Shown here: in pieces, positions 1 through 8,044 of the stretch | How the letters are laid out: each line of letters begins with the position of its first letter | Numbering within the stretch: the stretch's first letter is position 1 | Assembly: GCF_900115095.1 (NCBI RefSeq) | Contig: NZ_FOVH01000018.1 | Coordinates: 1 to 64,000 of the forward strand | DNA: 64,000 nt | Source: Actinomadura madurae | Lineage (GTDB): Bacteria > Actinomycetota > Actinomycetes > Streptosporangiales > Streptosporangiaceae | Direction: 5' to 3' | Made by a program: the position numbers and the translations under genes | The notes under the pieces: model-generated | The model's database searches: none | Seen by the model: only the letters and a program-made list of their open reading frames with translations | What the model was told of the DNA's origin: nothing

Positions 1-1877
1 AGGGCCCGCTGGACCGCCGCCCGGCGCTCGGGTTCGGGGTCCTCGCGCAGCGCCCGCTCACGCGCGTACAACCGGATCAGGTCGTGGAACCGGTACCTCA
101 GCCCGCCGGTCTCGTCCGTCCCGGTGAGGGTCAGCAGATGAGCGTCGACCAGGATCTCGATCTGACGTGCGGCCTGCCGCACGTCGACGTCGAGGAGGGC
201 CGCCACCGCCCAGGACGCGAAGTCGGGCGCGTCGAGCAGCCCGGCCAGCCGGAAGGCCCGTTGCGCGCTCGCGGGAAGCGTCCGGTAGCTCATCTCGAAC
301 CCGGCCCGGACGTCGTGGTCGCCCGCCACCAGTTCGTCCAGCCGGTGCCGCTCCTCCCCGAGGACGCCCGCGAGGCGGGACAGGCTCCACTGCCGCCTGC
401 CCAGGAGCCTGGCCGCGGAGATGCGCACCGCGAGCGGGACCCGGCCGCACAACCGGGTGATCTCCAGAGCCGCGTCCAGGTCGTCGCTGACGCGCTCCGT
501 GCCGATGATTTTGGTCAGCAGCTCCATGGCCTGGGCCGACGGCAGGACGTCGAGTTCCAGCAGGTGAGTGCCCTCAAGGCCGACCAGCCGGACGCGCCCG
601 GTGAGGAGGACGGCCGTGCCGGGGGAGCCGGGCAGGAGCGGCCGCACCTGCTCTTCCCCGGCGACGTTGTCGAGCAGGATGAGAATCCTGCGTCCGGCCA
701 GGCAGCTGCGGTAGAGCGCCACGCGTTCTTCGAGGGAGTCGGGGATGCCGGTGGCACTGACGCCCAGCGCGAACAGGAACCGGCTGAGCACGTCCTCCGG
801 TCGGGCCGGGTCGGCGGAGGCGCCGCGCAGGTCCACGTAGAGCTGGCCGTCGGGAAAGCGATCGGCGATCCGGTGCGCGACGTGCACGGCGAGCGTGGTC
901 TTACCGAACCCGCCCAGACCGGCGATGCTGGCCATGGCGACGGTACCCGGCCGAGGCTCGGTGAGGACCTGGGTGAGGTCGGCCACCTCGCGGTCCCTGC
1001 CGGTGAAATCCGCGATGTCCGGCGGCAACTCGGCGGGAATGAGGGTCGCCTGCGGCTCGGGCGTCGTGGCTGCCTGCGGCTCGGGCGTCGGAGCCGTGGC
1101 GAGGACGGGACGGTCGGCCGACAGCGCGCGCATGTGCGCGCGTTGCACCTTCTCGCTCGGCTCGATGCCCAGTTCGTCCGACAGTCGCGCGGCGAGTTCA
1201 TGGTAGGCGCGCTGAGCCTCCGCCGGCCTGTCGGCGTCCAGGAGGAGCTCGATGAGCGCGGCGTGGAGCGGTTCGTCGTAGGGGCGCTCGCGCGCCAGCC
1301 GCCGCACCGCCCTGACCGCGTTCCCCGGCGTCGCGGTCCGCCTGGCGGTCGTGGCGAGGTCGAGGGCCGCCTGGCCGATCTCCTCTTCGAGCGAGCGGAC
1401 GAGGGGGTCGGAACGGCTGATCCTCGTCACGCCGGAGAGCAGCGGTCCGCTCCGTTCCCGGAAGGCGTCGGACAGGGCCCGGAAGCGCTCATCCGGTCCG
1501 GCCGCCGCGCGCGCCCGGGTGAGGGACGACAGGAACCGGCCGAGGTCCGACCGCTCGGGCGGGCAGCGCAGCAGGTACCCGTCGGCATGGCTGATCGAGG
1601 GCGGCTCCGCCGTGCCGTCGAACCGGGCGAGCCATTTGCGCAGGCGCGAGACGGCGACGTGAACCGATGCGCGACTGCCCTCGCGGACTTGGTCCGCCCA
1701 CACCAGATCCATGAGCCGGTCCACGGTCAGCGGTTCGCCGCGCGCGATGATCAGCGTTCCCAGCAGCCCCTGGAGAACGGCGGAGGCGGGCGCCGTGACG
1801 CGGGACGCGCCGAGCCGGACCTCCAGGCCCCCGAAAACCCGGAAACTCGAACTCTCGGTGAGCGTCTCGTCTGCCAT
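1..1877 (-). CDS. SARP/AfsR-type transcriptional activator with NB-ARC ATPase (3' end beyond the window)
   Basis: The protein reads from ATG at 1877 off the left edge; 625 codons are visible. In order it has an OmpR-type winged helix (about residues 10-95), a bacterial transcriptional activation domain (100-245, ending LSDELGIEPSEKVQRAH), a proline-rich linker, and an NB-ARC ATPase with Walker A GLGGFGKTT near residue 320 and Walker B RILILLDN. The AfsR family continues into TPR repeats, which would lie outside the window. Such proteins activate antibiotic clusters by binding repeats upstream of promoters. It lies 156 nt downstream of, and in the same direction as, the exporter operon, so it is the likely cluster-specific activator. 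The family call is firm; the target is inferred. Confidence 0.93.
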   Translation of the reverse strand, partial: MADETLTESSSFRVFGGLEVRLGASRVTAPASAVLQGLLGTLIIARGEPLTVDRLMDLVWADQVREGSRASVHVAVSRLRKWLARFDGTAEPPSISHADGYLLRCPPERSDLGRFLSSLTRARAAAGPDERFRALSDAFRERSGPLLSGVTRISRSDPLVRSLEEEIGQAALDLATTARRTATPGNAVRAVRRLARERPYDEPLHAALIELLLDADRPAEAQRAYHELAARLSDELGIEPSEKVQRAHMRALSADRPVLATAPTPEPQAATTPEPQATLIPAELPPDIADFTGRDREVADLTQVLTEPRPGTVAMASIAGLGGFGKTTLAVHVAHRIADRFPDGQLYVDLRGASADPARPEDVLSRFLFALGVSATGIPDSLEERVALYRSCLAGRRILILLDNVAGEEQVRPLLPGSPGTAVLLTGRVRLVGLEGTHLLELDVLPSAQAMELLTKIIGTERVSDDLDAALEITRLCGRVPLAVRISAARLLGRRQWSLSRLAGVLGEERHRLDELVAGDHDVRAGFEMSYRTLPASAQRAFRLAGLLDAPDFASWAVAALLDVDVRQAARQIEILVDAHLLTLTGTDETGGLRYRFHDLIRLYARERALREDPEPERRAAVQRA

Positions 1878-2033
1878 GGAGCGGCCTGCCACTGTCCGAT
1901 ACCCGGCCGGTTGCGATCTCGGGGTGAAGCTAGCACGGCGTCACGCCGAGACGAGGACCCCGTGCAACGTTCCAGGATCGATCCGGTGTCCACGGCGATC
2001 GTGGACGCGCCGGCCCGTGGGTGCGACTGGCGG

Positions 2034-4511
2034 TCAGGTCGCTCGATCGGCTTGGAACCACCCATTGGACAGGTGCTCTCGCGGGGGAGGACCCGGTGGC
2101 GGCGCCTGGGCCGCGGTGCTCGGGCCGCCCGTGACCCCCGAGGCCGCCATCAGGTCGCGGTAGGGGCCGGGCCGCATGCTGAGCCGGCCGTGGTCGCCGC
2201 GCTGCACGATGCGCCCGCCGCCGAAGACGCAGATCTCATCGGCCTCGGCCGCGACGGCGGGCCGGTGGGTGATGACGAGGAGCGTGCAGTCCAGCCGGCG
2301 GATGTTCGAGATCACCTTCGCCTCGGTCACCCGGTCCAGGGCGCTGGTCGCCTCGTCGAGGATGAGGATCCGCGGCCGGCGGACGAGGGCGCGGGCCAGG
2401 GCGATCCGCTGCCGCTGGCCGCCGGACAGGCCGGTGCCGCCCGAGCCGAGCAGGGTCTCGTAGCCCATCGGCAGCGCGGCGATCTCGTCGTGGATCTGGG
2501 CGATGGCGGCGGCGCGGACGTGGTCGCAGGTGTGGCCGTCCGCCGCGGCGGCGCCCATCGTGATGTTGTCGCGGATCGAGCCGGCGAAGATGCGGGCGTC
2601 CTGGTTGACGAACGAGATCGCCCGCCGCAGGGAGGCGCGGTCGATGTGGTCGAAGGGCGTCCCGCCGATCAGGACCCGTCCCGCATCGGGCCGGTACAGC
2701 CCCGAAAGGATCATGGCCAGGGTCGACTTGCCGCATCCGGAGGCGCCCAGGAACGCCACGAAGCCCCCGGCGGGGACGGTCAGGTCGATGCCCGACAGGG
2801 CCGGGGCCGCGGCGCCCGGATACTGGAACCACGCCCCCCTGACCGCCAGGTCCCCGCCGGTGTCGAAGCGGGCCGTGGCCGTCCGTCCGGGCTCGTCGGG
2901 CTCGGCGTCCAGGATGTCGCCGAGCCGGGTGAGGGGGGCCTTCAGCGTGGCCACCTGGAACCCCGCCTGCACCAGGCTGGTCAACGGGATGAAGACGCCC
3001 ATGGACAGGGAGGTGAAGGCGGTCATCTCGCCGAGCCCGAGCTCCCCCGCGCTCACCTTGACGGCACCGGTGACCAGCACCAGCAGGGGGGCCATGAACT
3101 GGATGGACGCGACGAGCGAGGAGAACAGGGTGAAATGGCGGCGCCGCCTGGTCCCGGCGTTGATCTCCTCCATCAGGGAGTGGGTCCACCGGCCGCCCAT
3201 CGCCTCGTCCAGGCCGGCGGCCTTCACGGTGCCGATGCCTTCGAGGAGTTCGTTCAGCGTGCTGTTGGAGTGCGCCTGGCATTCCAGTTCGTCGGCGGCC
3301 AGGTACACCTGCGAGCGCCACGCCAGCGACAGGAGCCCGATCTGGATCGCCGCCAGCAGCGAGACCCACATCGCGATCTGCGGTTCCACCACGAAGAAGG
3401 CGGCGAGATAGCAGCCGACCAGGATCCCGTCGAAGGCCGCCGAGAGCATGGAGGCGGTCAGCACCTGCCGGACCGACGTGCTGGTCCGCACCCGCAGTGC
3501 CAGATCGCCCGGCGCGCGCCGCCCGAAGAAGCCGAAGGGAAGCGCGAGGAGCCGGTTGAAGACGCCCAGGGTCACCCGTTTCTCCGCCGCCGCCTGGAGT
3601 TCCAGGATGAGGGTGCCGCGGAGCAACTGGAGGAGGAAGAAGCACAGGGCGGACAGCGCCGTGGCCGAAACGGCGCGCACGGGCGTCAGCTCGCCCCCGA
3701 GACCGCGGTGGTCCACGGCGTAGGCGATGGCCAGCGGCGTCAGCAGGCCGAACACGAGGATGGCCAGGGACGCCGCCGCCAGGGCCGGCCATTTCCTCGA
3801 CCGGGGAAAGAAGTAGGCGAGGTGCCGCCAGGGGCTGCGGGGCCGCCCGGCGCTCCTCCGCGGGCGGGCCGAGCGCAGGGGAGCGTCGAACTCGACCGCC
3901 ACGCCGGTGAAGAGCCGGTCGACGTCCTCGACGCGCAGCCGCCGCCGGCCGTAGGCGGGGTCGACGATGTAGACGTGCCGGCGCGTGGCGCGGTCGAGGA
4001 CCACGAAGTGGTTGAACTTCCAGAAGAGGATGGAGCCGGACGGCAGGTTCCGCAGCCCCTCCAGGGACGTCCGCACCCCCCTGCCGGGCAGTCCGTACTT
4101 GCGGGCCGCCGTCAGCAGGGAGCGGGCCGACACGCCGTCCCGCCCGCAGTCGGTGTCCTGCCGCAGCTGTTCGAGGTCGACCTCGATGCCGTGGTGCCCC
4201 AGCGCCATCATCAGGCTGACCGGCCCGCAGTCGCTCAACTGCGACTGGAGCCGGACGGGGACCGGGCGCCGCCTTCGTGCCCGGAGTCTCAGGCCCACGC
4301 CCCCCGCCGGCCATGACGGCCGCGGGAACCCGCTCGCCTCGATGGGCGGGCCCAGTTCGCGGTCTGCCGACGCGGCCCGACGCGCCTCCTCCCGGAAACG
4401 CGACGGTCCCGGCGCGCGCCCGTTGCCGGACGAGGGCTCGGGCCGGCTTCCGGCCCCGTCGCCGGTCTCACGCGGGCGTGCGAAGAAGTCGAACGACGAC
4501 TGACCCGGCAC
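2034..4511 (-). CDS. C39-peptidase-containing ABC exporter of a double-glycine leader peptide
   Basis: 825 residues from a GTG start 12 nt after the preceding gene. After an unusual ~75-residue disordered N-terminus comes a C39 peptidase domain with catalytic Cys95 (QLSDCGPVSL), His in NHFVVLD and Asp in VDPAYG. Next comes a six-helix exporter transmembrane domain (about 210-500). The nucleotide-binding domain has Walker A GASGCGKST, signature LSGGQRQR and Walker B ILILDEATSALD. Such proteins cut the leader after Gly-Gly while exporting the core. The natural substrate is the peptide encoded two genes upstream at 5875-5991. All catalytic residues are present, so this should be an active maturation-export protein of the plasma membrane. 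Confidence 0.95.
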   Translation of the reverse strand: MPGQSSFDFFARPRETGDGAGSRPEPSSGNGRAPGPSRFREEARRAASADRELGPPIEASGFPRPSWPAGGVGLRLRARRRRPVPVRLQSQLSDCGPVSLMMALGHHGIEVDLEQLRQDTDCGRDGVSARSLLTAARKYGLPGRGVRTSLEGLRNLPSGSILFWKFNHFVVLDRATRRHVYIVDPAYGRRRLRVEDVDRLFTGVAVEFDAPLRSARPRRSAGRPRSPWRHLAYFFPRSRKWPALAAASLAILVFGLLTPLAIAYAVDHRGLGGELTPVRAVSATALSALCFFLLQLLRGTLILELQAAAEKRVTLGVFNRLLALPFGFFGRRAPGDLALRVRTSTSVRQVLTASMLSAAFDGILVGCYLAAFFVVEPQIAMWVSLLAAIQIGLLSLAWRSQVYLAADELECQAHSNSTLNELLEGIGTVKAAGLDEAMGGRWTHSLMEEINAGTRRRRHFTLFSSLVASIQFMAPLLVLVTGAVKVSAGELGLGEMTAFTSLSMGVFIPLTSLVQAGFQVATLKAPLTRLGDILDAEPDEPGRTATARFDTGGDLAVRGAWFQYPGAAAPALSGIDLTVPAGGFVAFLGASGCGKSTLAMILSGLYRPDAGRVLIGGTPFDHIDRASLRRAISFVNQDARIFAGSIRDNITMGAAAADGHTCDHVRAAAIAQIHDEIAALPMGYETLLGSGGTGLSGGQRQRIALARALVRRPRILILDEATSALDRVTEAKVISNIRRLDCTLLVITHRPAVAAEADEICVFGGGRIVQRGDHGRLSMRPGPYRDLMAASGVTGGPSTAAQAPPPGPPPREHLSNGWFQADRAT

Positions 4512-4523
4512 TCTTCCTCTTCC

Positions 4524-5786
4524 TCACCGGCCCGGAACCGATGTCAGGTTCGTCCTGAGCACGCCGGACAGGTCCTCCGCGGCGTCCGCCGAGAACAGGC
4601 CGGAGGCGAACACCGCCTGGGCGTGGAGGACGTCGCGGTAACTGAAGATCCGCAGCCCGACGCCCGACGCCTCGTAGTCGACCCGGGGCCGGTAGTCGGT
4701 GCCGCCGAGCCGTGCGAGCTCGGGGCCGTCCGGGCCGGTCATCCTCCGGTAGTTGACCGACAGGTCGGTCGGGTGCTCCTCGTCCCAGGCGCGGTCCCGC
4801 CGGTACCGGACCGCGGCGCGCAGTACCGCGGTCCCGACCGCGGCGACGAAACCGCGCCCTGCGCCGGCGTCCCGCGGTCTCTCGACGACCACGGGGACCT
4901 CCACGACGTACATGCCGACGGTCTCGCGCTCCGCGGGGCCGCGAAGGTCGACCGGGACGGCCACGGCGATCCGGTCCTGCCGGGTGAACCGGAAGACGGT
5001 CCTGGCGAAGGCGGCCAGGACCCAGGTGAACTCCGTGCACGTGTGCAGGCCGGCCTGCTCCCTGAGCGCCGCCAGCTCGGTCCCGGCGAGCGAGAAGGAG
5101 GACTGCCTGGTCCGGCCGCCCCGCTCGTGCGGGCCGGGAGGCGGCACGTCGAACCGGGTGGGCGACGGCAGGCCCGAGGGGACCCGCCCGGCGGTGCGCC
5201 GGAGGCCGTCGCCGCGTGGGGCGGCTCCCCGGACGACCGAGTCGGCGTATCTCCGGCCGGCCGGCCCGCGGGGGGCGCGGCCCGCCAGGGTGTCCGCGTA
5301 GGTGCGCATGAGGTCGCGGACGAGTATCCCGGCCCCGATCCCGTCGACCGCCATGTGGGAGAGGCCGACCATCAGCGCGTGGACCGTCGGGCTGTAACGG
5401 AAGAGCCCGAAGCTGAACGGGTAGCCGCCGGCGTCCCACTCCCGGCGGTACCGCTGGACCATGAGGTGCCGGAGATAGCGGCCGAACTGGTCCTCCGAGC
5501 GGGCGAGGACGTTCTGCACGGTGATCAGTCCGGCCCGGGGAGGCAGCCCCCTGACCCGCTGGCGCGGCTCACTTCCGGGTCGCTCCACTATTTCGATGCG
5601 CAGCGCCTCGTGCCGCGACACCAGGATCTCGACGCTGTCGGTGAATTTGTCGACGTCCAGCTCGCCCGGAATCCGGAAGCAGGACCAGATCGCCATGCGC
5701 AGTGCGGGGTTCTCGCGCGTCACCTTGAAGTGCTGCAACTGGCCCAAAGTGAGCGGAAGTTCTGTGGTCTCCGCCGAACCCGTCAT
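4524..5786 (-). CDS. Stand-alone NRPS condensation-domain-like acyltransferase
   Basis: 420 residues; ATG at 5786 is preceded by GAGGAG at proper spacing. The fold signature is the condensation-domain motif HMAVDG (HxxxDG, His144-Asp148), with N-terminal LTLGQLQHF and C-terminal segments DLSVNYRRM and SYRDVLHAQAVF typical of the family. No adenylation or carrier domain is fused. Condensation domains join an acyl or aminoacyl group on a carrier to an amine. Placed between the precursor peptide gene and its exporter, it may attach an acyl chain to the peptide, or form an amide between carrier-bound pieces. Family is clear; substrate is inference. Confidence 0.88.
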   Translation of the reverse strand: MTGSAETTELPLTLGQLQHFKVTRENPALRMAIWSCFRIPGELDVDKFTDSVEILVSRHEALRIEIVERPGSEPRQRVRGLPPRAGLITVQNVLARSEDQFGRYLRHLMVQRYRREWDAGGYPFSFGLFRYSPTVHALMVGLSHMAVDGIGAGILVRDLMRTYADTLAGRAPRGPAGRRYADSVVRGAAPRGDGLRRTAGRVPSGLPSPTRFDVPPPGPHERGGRTRQSSFSLAGTELAALREQAGLHTCTEFTWVLAAFARTVFRFTRQDRIAVAVPVDLRGPAERETVGMYVVEVPVVVERPRDAGAGRGFVAAVGTAVLRAAVRYRRDRAWDEEHPTDLSVNYRRMTGPDGPELARLGGTDYRPRVDYEASGVGLRIFSYRDVLHAQAVFASGLFSADAAEDLSGVLRTNLTSVPGR

Positions 5787-5830
5787 TCCCCGGCTCCTCG
5801 GATCAGGCATCAAGCGGTGCCGTGAGCGGG

Positions 5831-5865
5831 CGGCACGAAAGAAAGGTGTCCGTCCTTTCGTGCCG
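5831..5865 (-). terminator. Hairpin between precursor peptide gene and condensation gene
   Basis: Perfect 11-bp stem CGGCACGAAAG / CTTTCGTGCCG with a 13-nt loop, lying directly after the precursor stop codon and before the next gene of the operon. There is no T tract. It may be a partial terminator or an RNA-stability hairpin that raises precursor mRNA over enzyme mRNA, which is common behind RiPP precursor genes. Confidence 0.7.
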
Positions 5866-5874
5866 CCCGGCCCG

Positions 5875-5991
5875 TCACGTCTTGTCGTAGGGCACGACGA
5901 CGTCGCTGCCGCCGACGACGTCGTCGAGTTCTTCGTCGGCAAGAGCGGTGATGTCGACCGTCTCGGCTTCCTTCTTCTCATTCTTGCTCAT
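5875..5991 (-). CDS. RiPP precursor peptide with double-glycine leader (38 aa)
   Basis: ATG at 5991 has GGAGGT about 8 nt upstream. The peptide has a charged, Asp/Glu-rich leader ending ALADEELDDVVGG, the classic Gly-Gly cleavage site for C39 exporters. A ten-residue predicted core follows: SDVVVPYDKT. The core has no Cys, Ser/Thr are only terminal, and it carries two Asp, one Pro, one Tyr and one Lys. It is the first gene of the operon with the condensation protein and the C39 exporter, and a hairpin follows its stop. The leader pattern and neighbours strongly support a precursor. The modifications are unknown; Asp hydroxylation and N-acylation are suggested by neighbouring enzymes. Confidence 0.88.
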   Translation of the reverse strand: MSKNEKKEAETVDITALADEELDDVVGGSDVVVPYDKT

Positions 5992-6094
5992 GGATGGCAC
6001 CTCCTTCCCCGCAGGACTCACATGGGCAGGAATGTAAGCGATGGGCGGGCCGGACAACACCTCTCGAATGGATGGTGGCGAGAACTAGCCAGGC

Positions 6095-6153
6095 ACCTTC
6101 CGGCGGCCATGTGCGGGCCGTTACGTTGGCGAAGCGGTTAGGCACCGGAAGGT
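6095..6153. promoter_or_regulatory. Inverted repeat in the divergent precursor/GNAT promoter region
   Basis: The 173-nt region between the two divergent operons contains ACCTTCCGG (6095-6103) and its exact reverse complement CCGGAAGGT (6145-6153), each embedded in a GGCACC context. The 41-nt spacing is long for one dimer, so a looped or two-dimer site for a regulator such as the SARP is possible. No convincing -10/-35 pair could be assigned. Confidence 0.4.
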
Positions 6154-6164
6154 TGGGACCACGC

Positions 6165-6812
6165 ATGCCCAATAAGTACTCGGTAACGCTGACTCCGGTG
6201 ACGGAGGACGACTACGAACTCCTTTCCCAATGGACCTCATCGGATACCTGGGTCTATGCCTCCGGTATTCAGGGCCATACCAGCGCGGCCGACCTGAAGG
6301 CATTTCTGGCCCGGGTCGACGACAAGTTCCTGATCGTGTGCACACCCGACGGCCAGCCGCTCGGCATGGTCAGCTGGAAGCCGACCGACACGCCGGGGAA
6401 CTATGTCGTCGGGACGATGATCGGCGACGCCGGCATGTGGGGCGCCGGCTTCGGGCTGGAGGCGACGATCCTGCTCGTCGGGATGCTCTTCGACTCGAAG
6501 AACGCGCACCGGGTGGAGTTCACCTGCGGGACCTTCAACCGGCGGGCGGTGGAGAACTTCTGCGCCGGAATGATCACCGTGGAAGGCGTGCTCAGAGACC
6601 GCTACTTCGTCGACGGGGCCTATCACGACGCCCTGATCGGCTCCGTGCTCAGGGACGAGTACTACGCGCTGCGCCGGCCATCGGAGATCGTTCCCGCCGC
6701 GGACAAGGACGCGGCCCGGCGGCTCGTCGCCGACTTCCTCGAAAAGAACCCCATCGTGCCGCGCGACGTCCCGGCGGCCGCTCCCACTGCGACGGAGGGA
6801 CAGCGCGCATGA
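6165..6812 (+). CDS. GNAT-family N-acyltransferase (RimJ/RimL-like)
   Basis: 215 residues from ATG 6165. The N-terminal part (SVTLTPVTEDDYELLSQW) and the central GMVSWKPT...GFGLEATILLVGMLFD and NAHRVEFTCGTFNRRAVENFC segments match the RimJ/RimL type GNAT fold, including the acyl-CoA-binding stretch and the N-x-R-A signature. It opens the rightward operon, facing the precursor gene, and overlaps the next gene by ATGA. In lipolanthine and goadvionin pathways a GNAT joins a polyketide acyl chain to the peptide N-terminus. A similar role here is inference, because the same cluster also has a condensation protein that could do it. Confidence 0.85.
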   Translation: MPNKYSVTLTPVTEDDYELLSQWTSSDTWVYASGIQGHTSAADLKAFLARVDDKFLIVCTPDGQPLGMVSWKPTDTPGNYVVGTMIGDAGMWGAGFGLEATILLVGMLFDSKNAHRVEFTCGTFNRRAVENFCAGMITVEGVLRDRYFVDGAYHDALIGSVLRDEYYALRRPSEIVPAADKDAARRLVADFLEKNPIVPRDVPAAAPTATEGQRA

Positions 6813-7780
6813 CGACGACCACCGCACGCGACGGCCTGCTCAGGCAGCTCTTCCCCGAGGGCGGGATCGTCGCCGTGGCCGACGACGCCGAGCTGGGACG
6901 GGCCGCGGCCGAGCGGGGGCTGACGTACGTCCCCCTGGACCGGGCCGAGGAGCTGCCCGCGGGCGCGAGCGTCGTCCTCCTCCTCCAGCACCACATGGTC
7001 AGCAAGCGGATCAGGCTCGTGTTCAGGCACCACAGCGTGCTGGTGGTGCCGATCGCCAGCTTCGACGGCTCGCCCGGCGCCGCCCGCTACACGCTGGAGA
7101 TGGCCCTGCGGACGGACTGGGTCCGGGCCGCGGACACGGCGTCCTCCTGGATCGGGAAGCTGAGGGAGGGCGCCGAGCAGGTGGTGTTCGGCCCCGAGGT
7201 GGCCGGGACGGGCGCCGGGGACGGGGACGACACGCGGCTCGTGTGCTCGCTGGGCGGCGCCCTGACCGTGGACGCGTGGCCGCGCGCGGCGATCGGGCCC
7301 GGCGACTGGGTGAGCGTGGGGAGCTGCTGCGAGCTGTCCATCACCAAGCGGCCCGGGCAGTCCGGTGCGGACACCTTCAGCATGGACGGGACCGCGATCG
7401 CCTCCGGCGTCCTGGCGGCGTGCGATCCCCGGTGCACCGAGGCCGGGCGGGAGCGGTTCGAGACGGCCCGGAGGCTGCGCGCGGAGATGGCCGGGCTCGG
7501 CGCGGTCCGGCTGGAGATGACGGACAACGTGCTGACCCGCGTCACCGCGGGCGGCCGGGATTTCACCCGGGACCTGCTCGGCGCCACCAACCCCGACCAC
7601 GGCCTCCAGGCCCTCGAACTCGGCATCGGCACCAACCTCGGGGTGCTGCCCGCGGTCGACTGGCGGGTGAACTCGCAGCTGAACGAGGGTGCCGGCGTCC
7701 TGCACATCGGGTTCGGAGAGGGGATCACGGGTGCGCACATGGACTTCGTCGTCCCCCACTGCGAGCACCACTTCCGCTGA
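6809..7780 (+). CDS. M29 aminopeptidase (aminopeptidase T)-like protein
   Basis: 323 residues, ATG overlapping the GNAT stop. The C-terminal third has the M29-like pattern of a glycine-rich lead (LGIGTNLGV), an E-G...VLHIGFG segment and a GAHMDFVV segment, resembling the metal-binding part of leucyl aminopeptidases of the M29 family. The N-terminal half (VVLLLQHHMVSKRIRL) also looks like that family's substrate-side domain. The protein ends HCEHHFR. Not all M29 ligands can be confirmed by eye, so it may be a catalytically altered, peptide-binding relative rather than a true protease. It lies directly before the 40-residue peptide gene and may act on that peptide or on the Gly-Gly precursor. 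Confidence 0.6.
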   Translation: MTTTTARDGLLRQLFPEGGIVAVADDAELGRAAAERGLTYVPLDRAEELPAGASVVLLLQHHMVSKRIRLVFRHHSVLVVPIASFDGSPGAARYTLEMALRTDWVRAADTASSWIGKLREGAEQVVFGPEVAGTGAGDGDDTRLVCSLGGALTVDAWPRAAIGPGDWVSVGSCCELSITKRPGQSGADTFSMDGTAIASGVLAACDPRCTEAGRERFETARRLRAEMAGLGAVRLEMTDNVLTRVTAGGRDFTRDLLGATNPDHGLQALELGIGTNLGVLPAVDWRVNSQLNEGAGVLHIGFGEGITGAHMDFVVPHCEHHFR

Positions 7781-7784
7781 GACT

Positions 7785-7809
7785 CCGGGCCGTGCGGCGC
7801 ACGGCCCGG
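7785..7809 (+). terminator. Hairpin upstream of the small peptide gene
   Basis: Perfect 11-bp stem CCGGGCCGTGC / GCACGGCCCGG with a 3-nt loop, starting 4 nt after the M29-like gene's stop and 34 nt before the 40-residue peptide gene. It has no T tract. It is likely an intra-operon processing or attenuation structure. Confidence 0.65.
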
Positions 7810-7843
7810 GCTGTGTCCGGCCGGCATCGAGAGGAGGTGTGAC

Positions 7844-7966
7844 ATGCGGGAGGTCAACGTTCAGTCCCAGTCCTGGAGCGTCGTCGACGACGACCTCGCC
7901 GCCGACGAGGCGGAGGAGTTCGACGAGACCGAGGGCGCGTACAGCTTCAGCTATGCGCGCGTCTGA
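7844..7966 (+). CDS. Small acidic peptide, candidate second RiPP precursor (40 aa)
   Basis: ATG 7844 has GAGGAGG 6 nt upstream, one of the best ribosome sites in the cluster. The product starts MREVNVQSQSW, has a strongly acidic middle (14 Asp/Glu, including runs of DDD) and ends in an aromatic, uncharged-to-basic tail AYSFSYARV. No known domain is recognised. It is bracketed by two perfect 11-bp hairpins at 7785-7809 and 7982-8015, which isolates it as its own RNA segment. An acidic leader with an aromatic C-terminal tail is the usual shape of a RiPP precursor without a Gly-Gly site. The alternative is a small partner protein of the M29-like protein. The gene call is good; the role is inferred. 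Confidence 0.72.
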   Translation: MREVNVQSQSWSVVDDDLAADEAEEFDETEGAYSFSYARV

Positions 7967-7981
7967 TCGGTAGCGGCCCGG

Positions 7982-8015
7982 TGACGGGGGGCGGGTCCCC
8001 TCCGGCCCCCCGTCA
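7982..8015 (+). terminator. Rho-independent-like hairpin after the small peptide gene
   Basis: Perfect 11-bp stem TGACGGGGGGC / GCCCCCCGTCA with a 12-nt loop, 16 nt after the small peptide stop. It is followed by GCGGGTTT, a weak T tract. It probably ends or attenuates transcription before the amidohydrolase gene. Confidence 0.75.
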
Positions 8016-8044
8016 GCGGGTTTCTGCCGAAGGAAGGAACGACC

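Noticed and set aside
84..4316. 1410-residue plus-strand open frame
   Set aside because: It is antisense to the SARP and exporter genes, has a low-complexity Arg/Gly/Pro/Asp composition with no domain, and exists because stop codons are rare on the opposite strand at this GC content.
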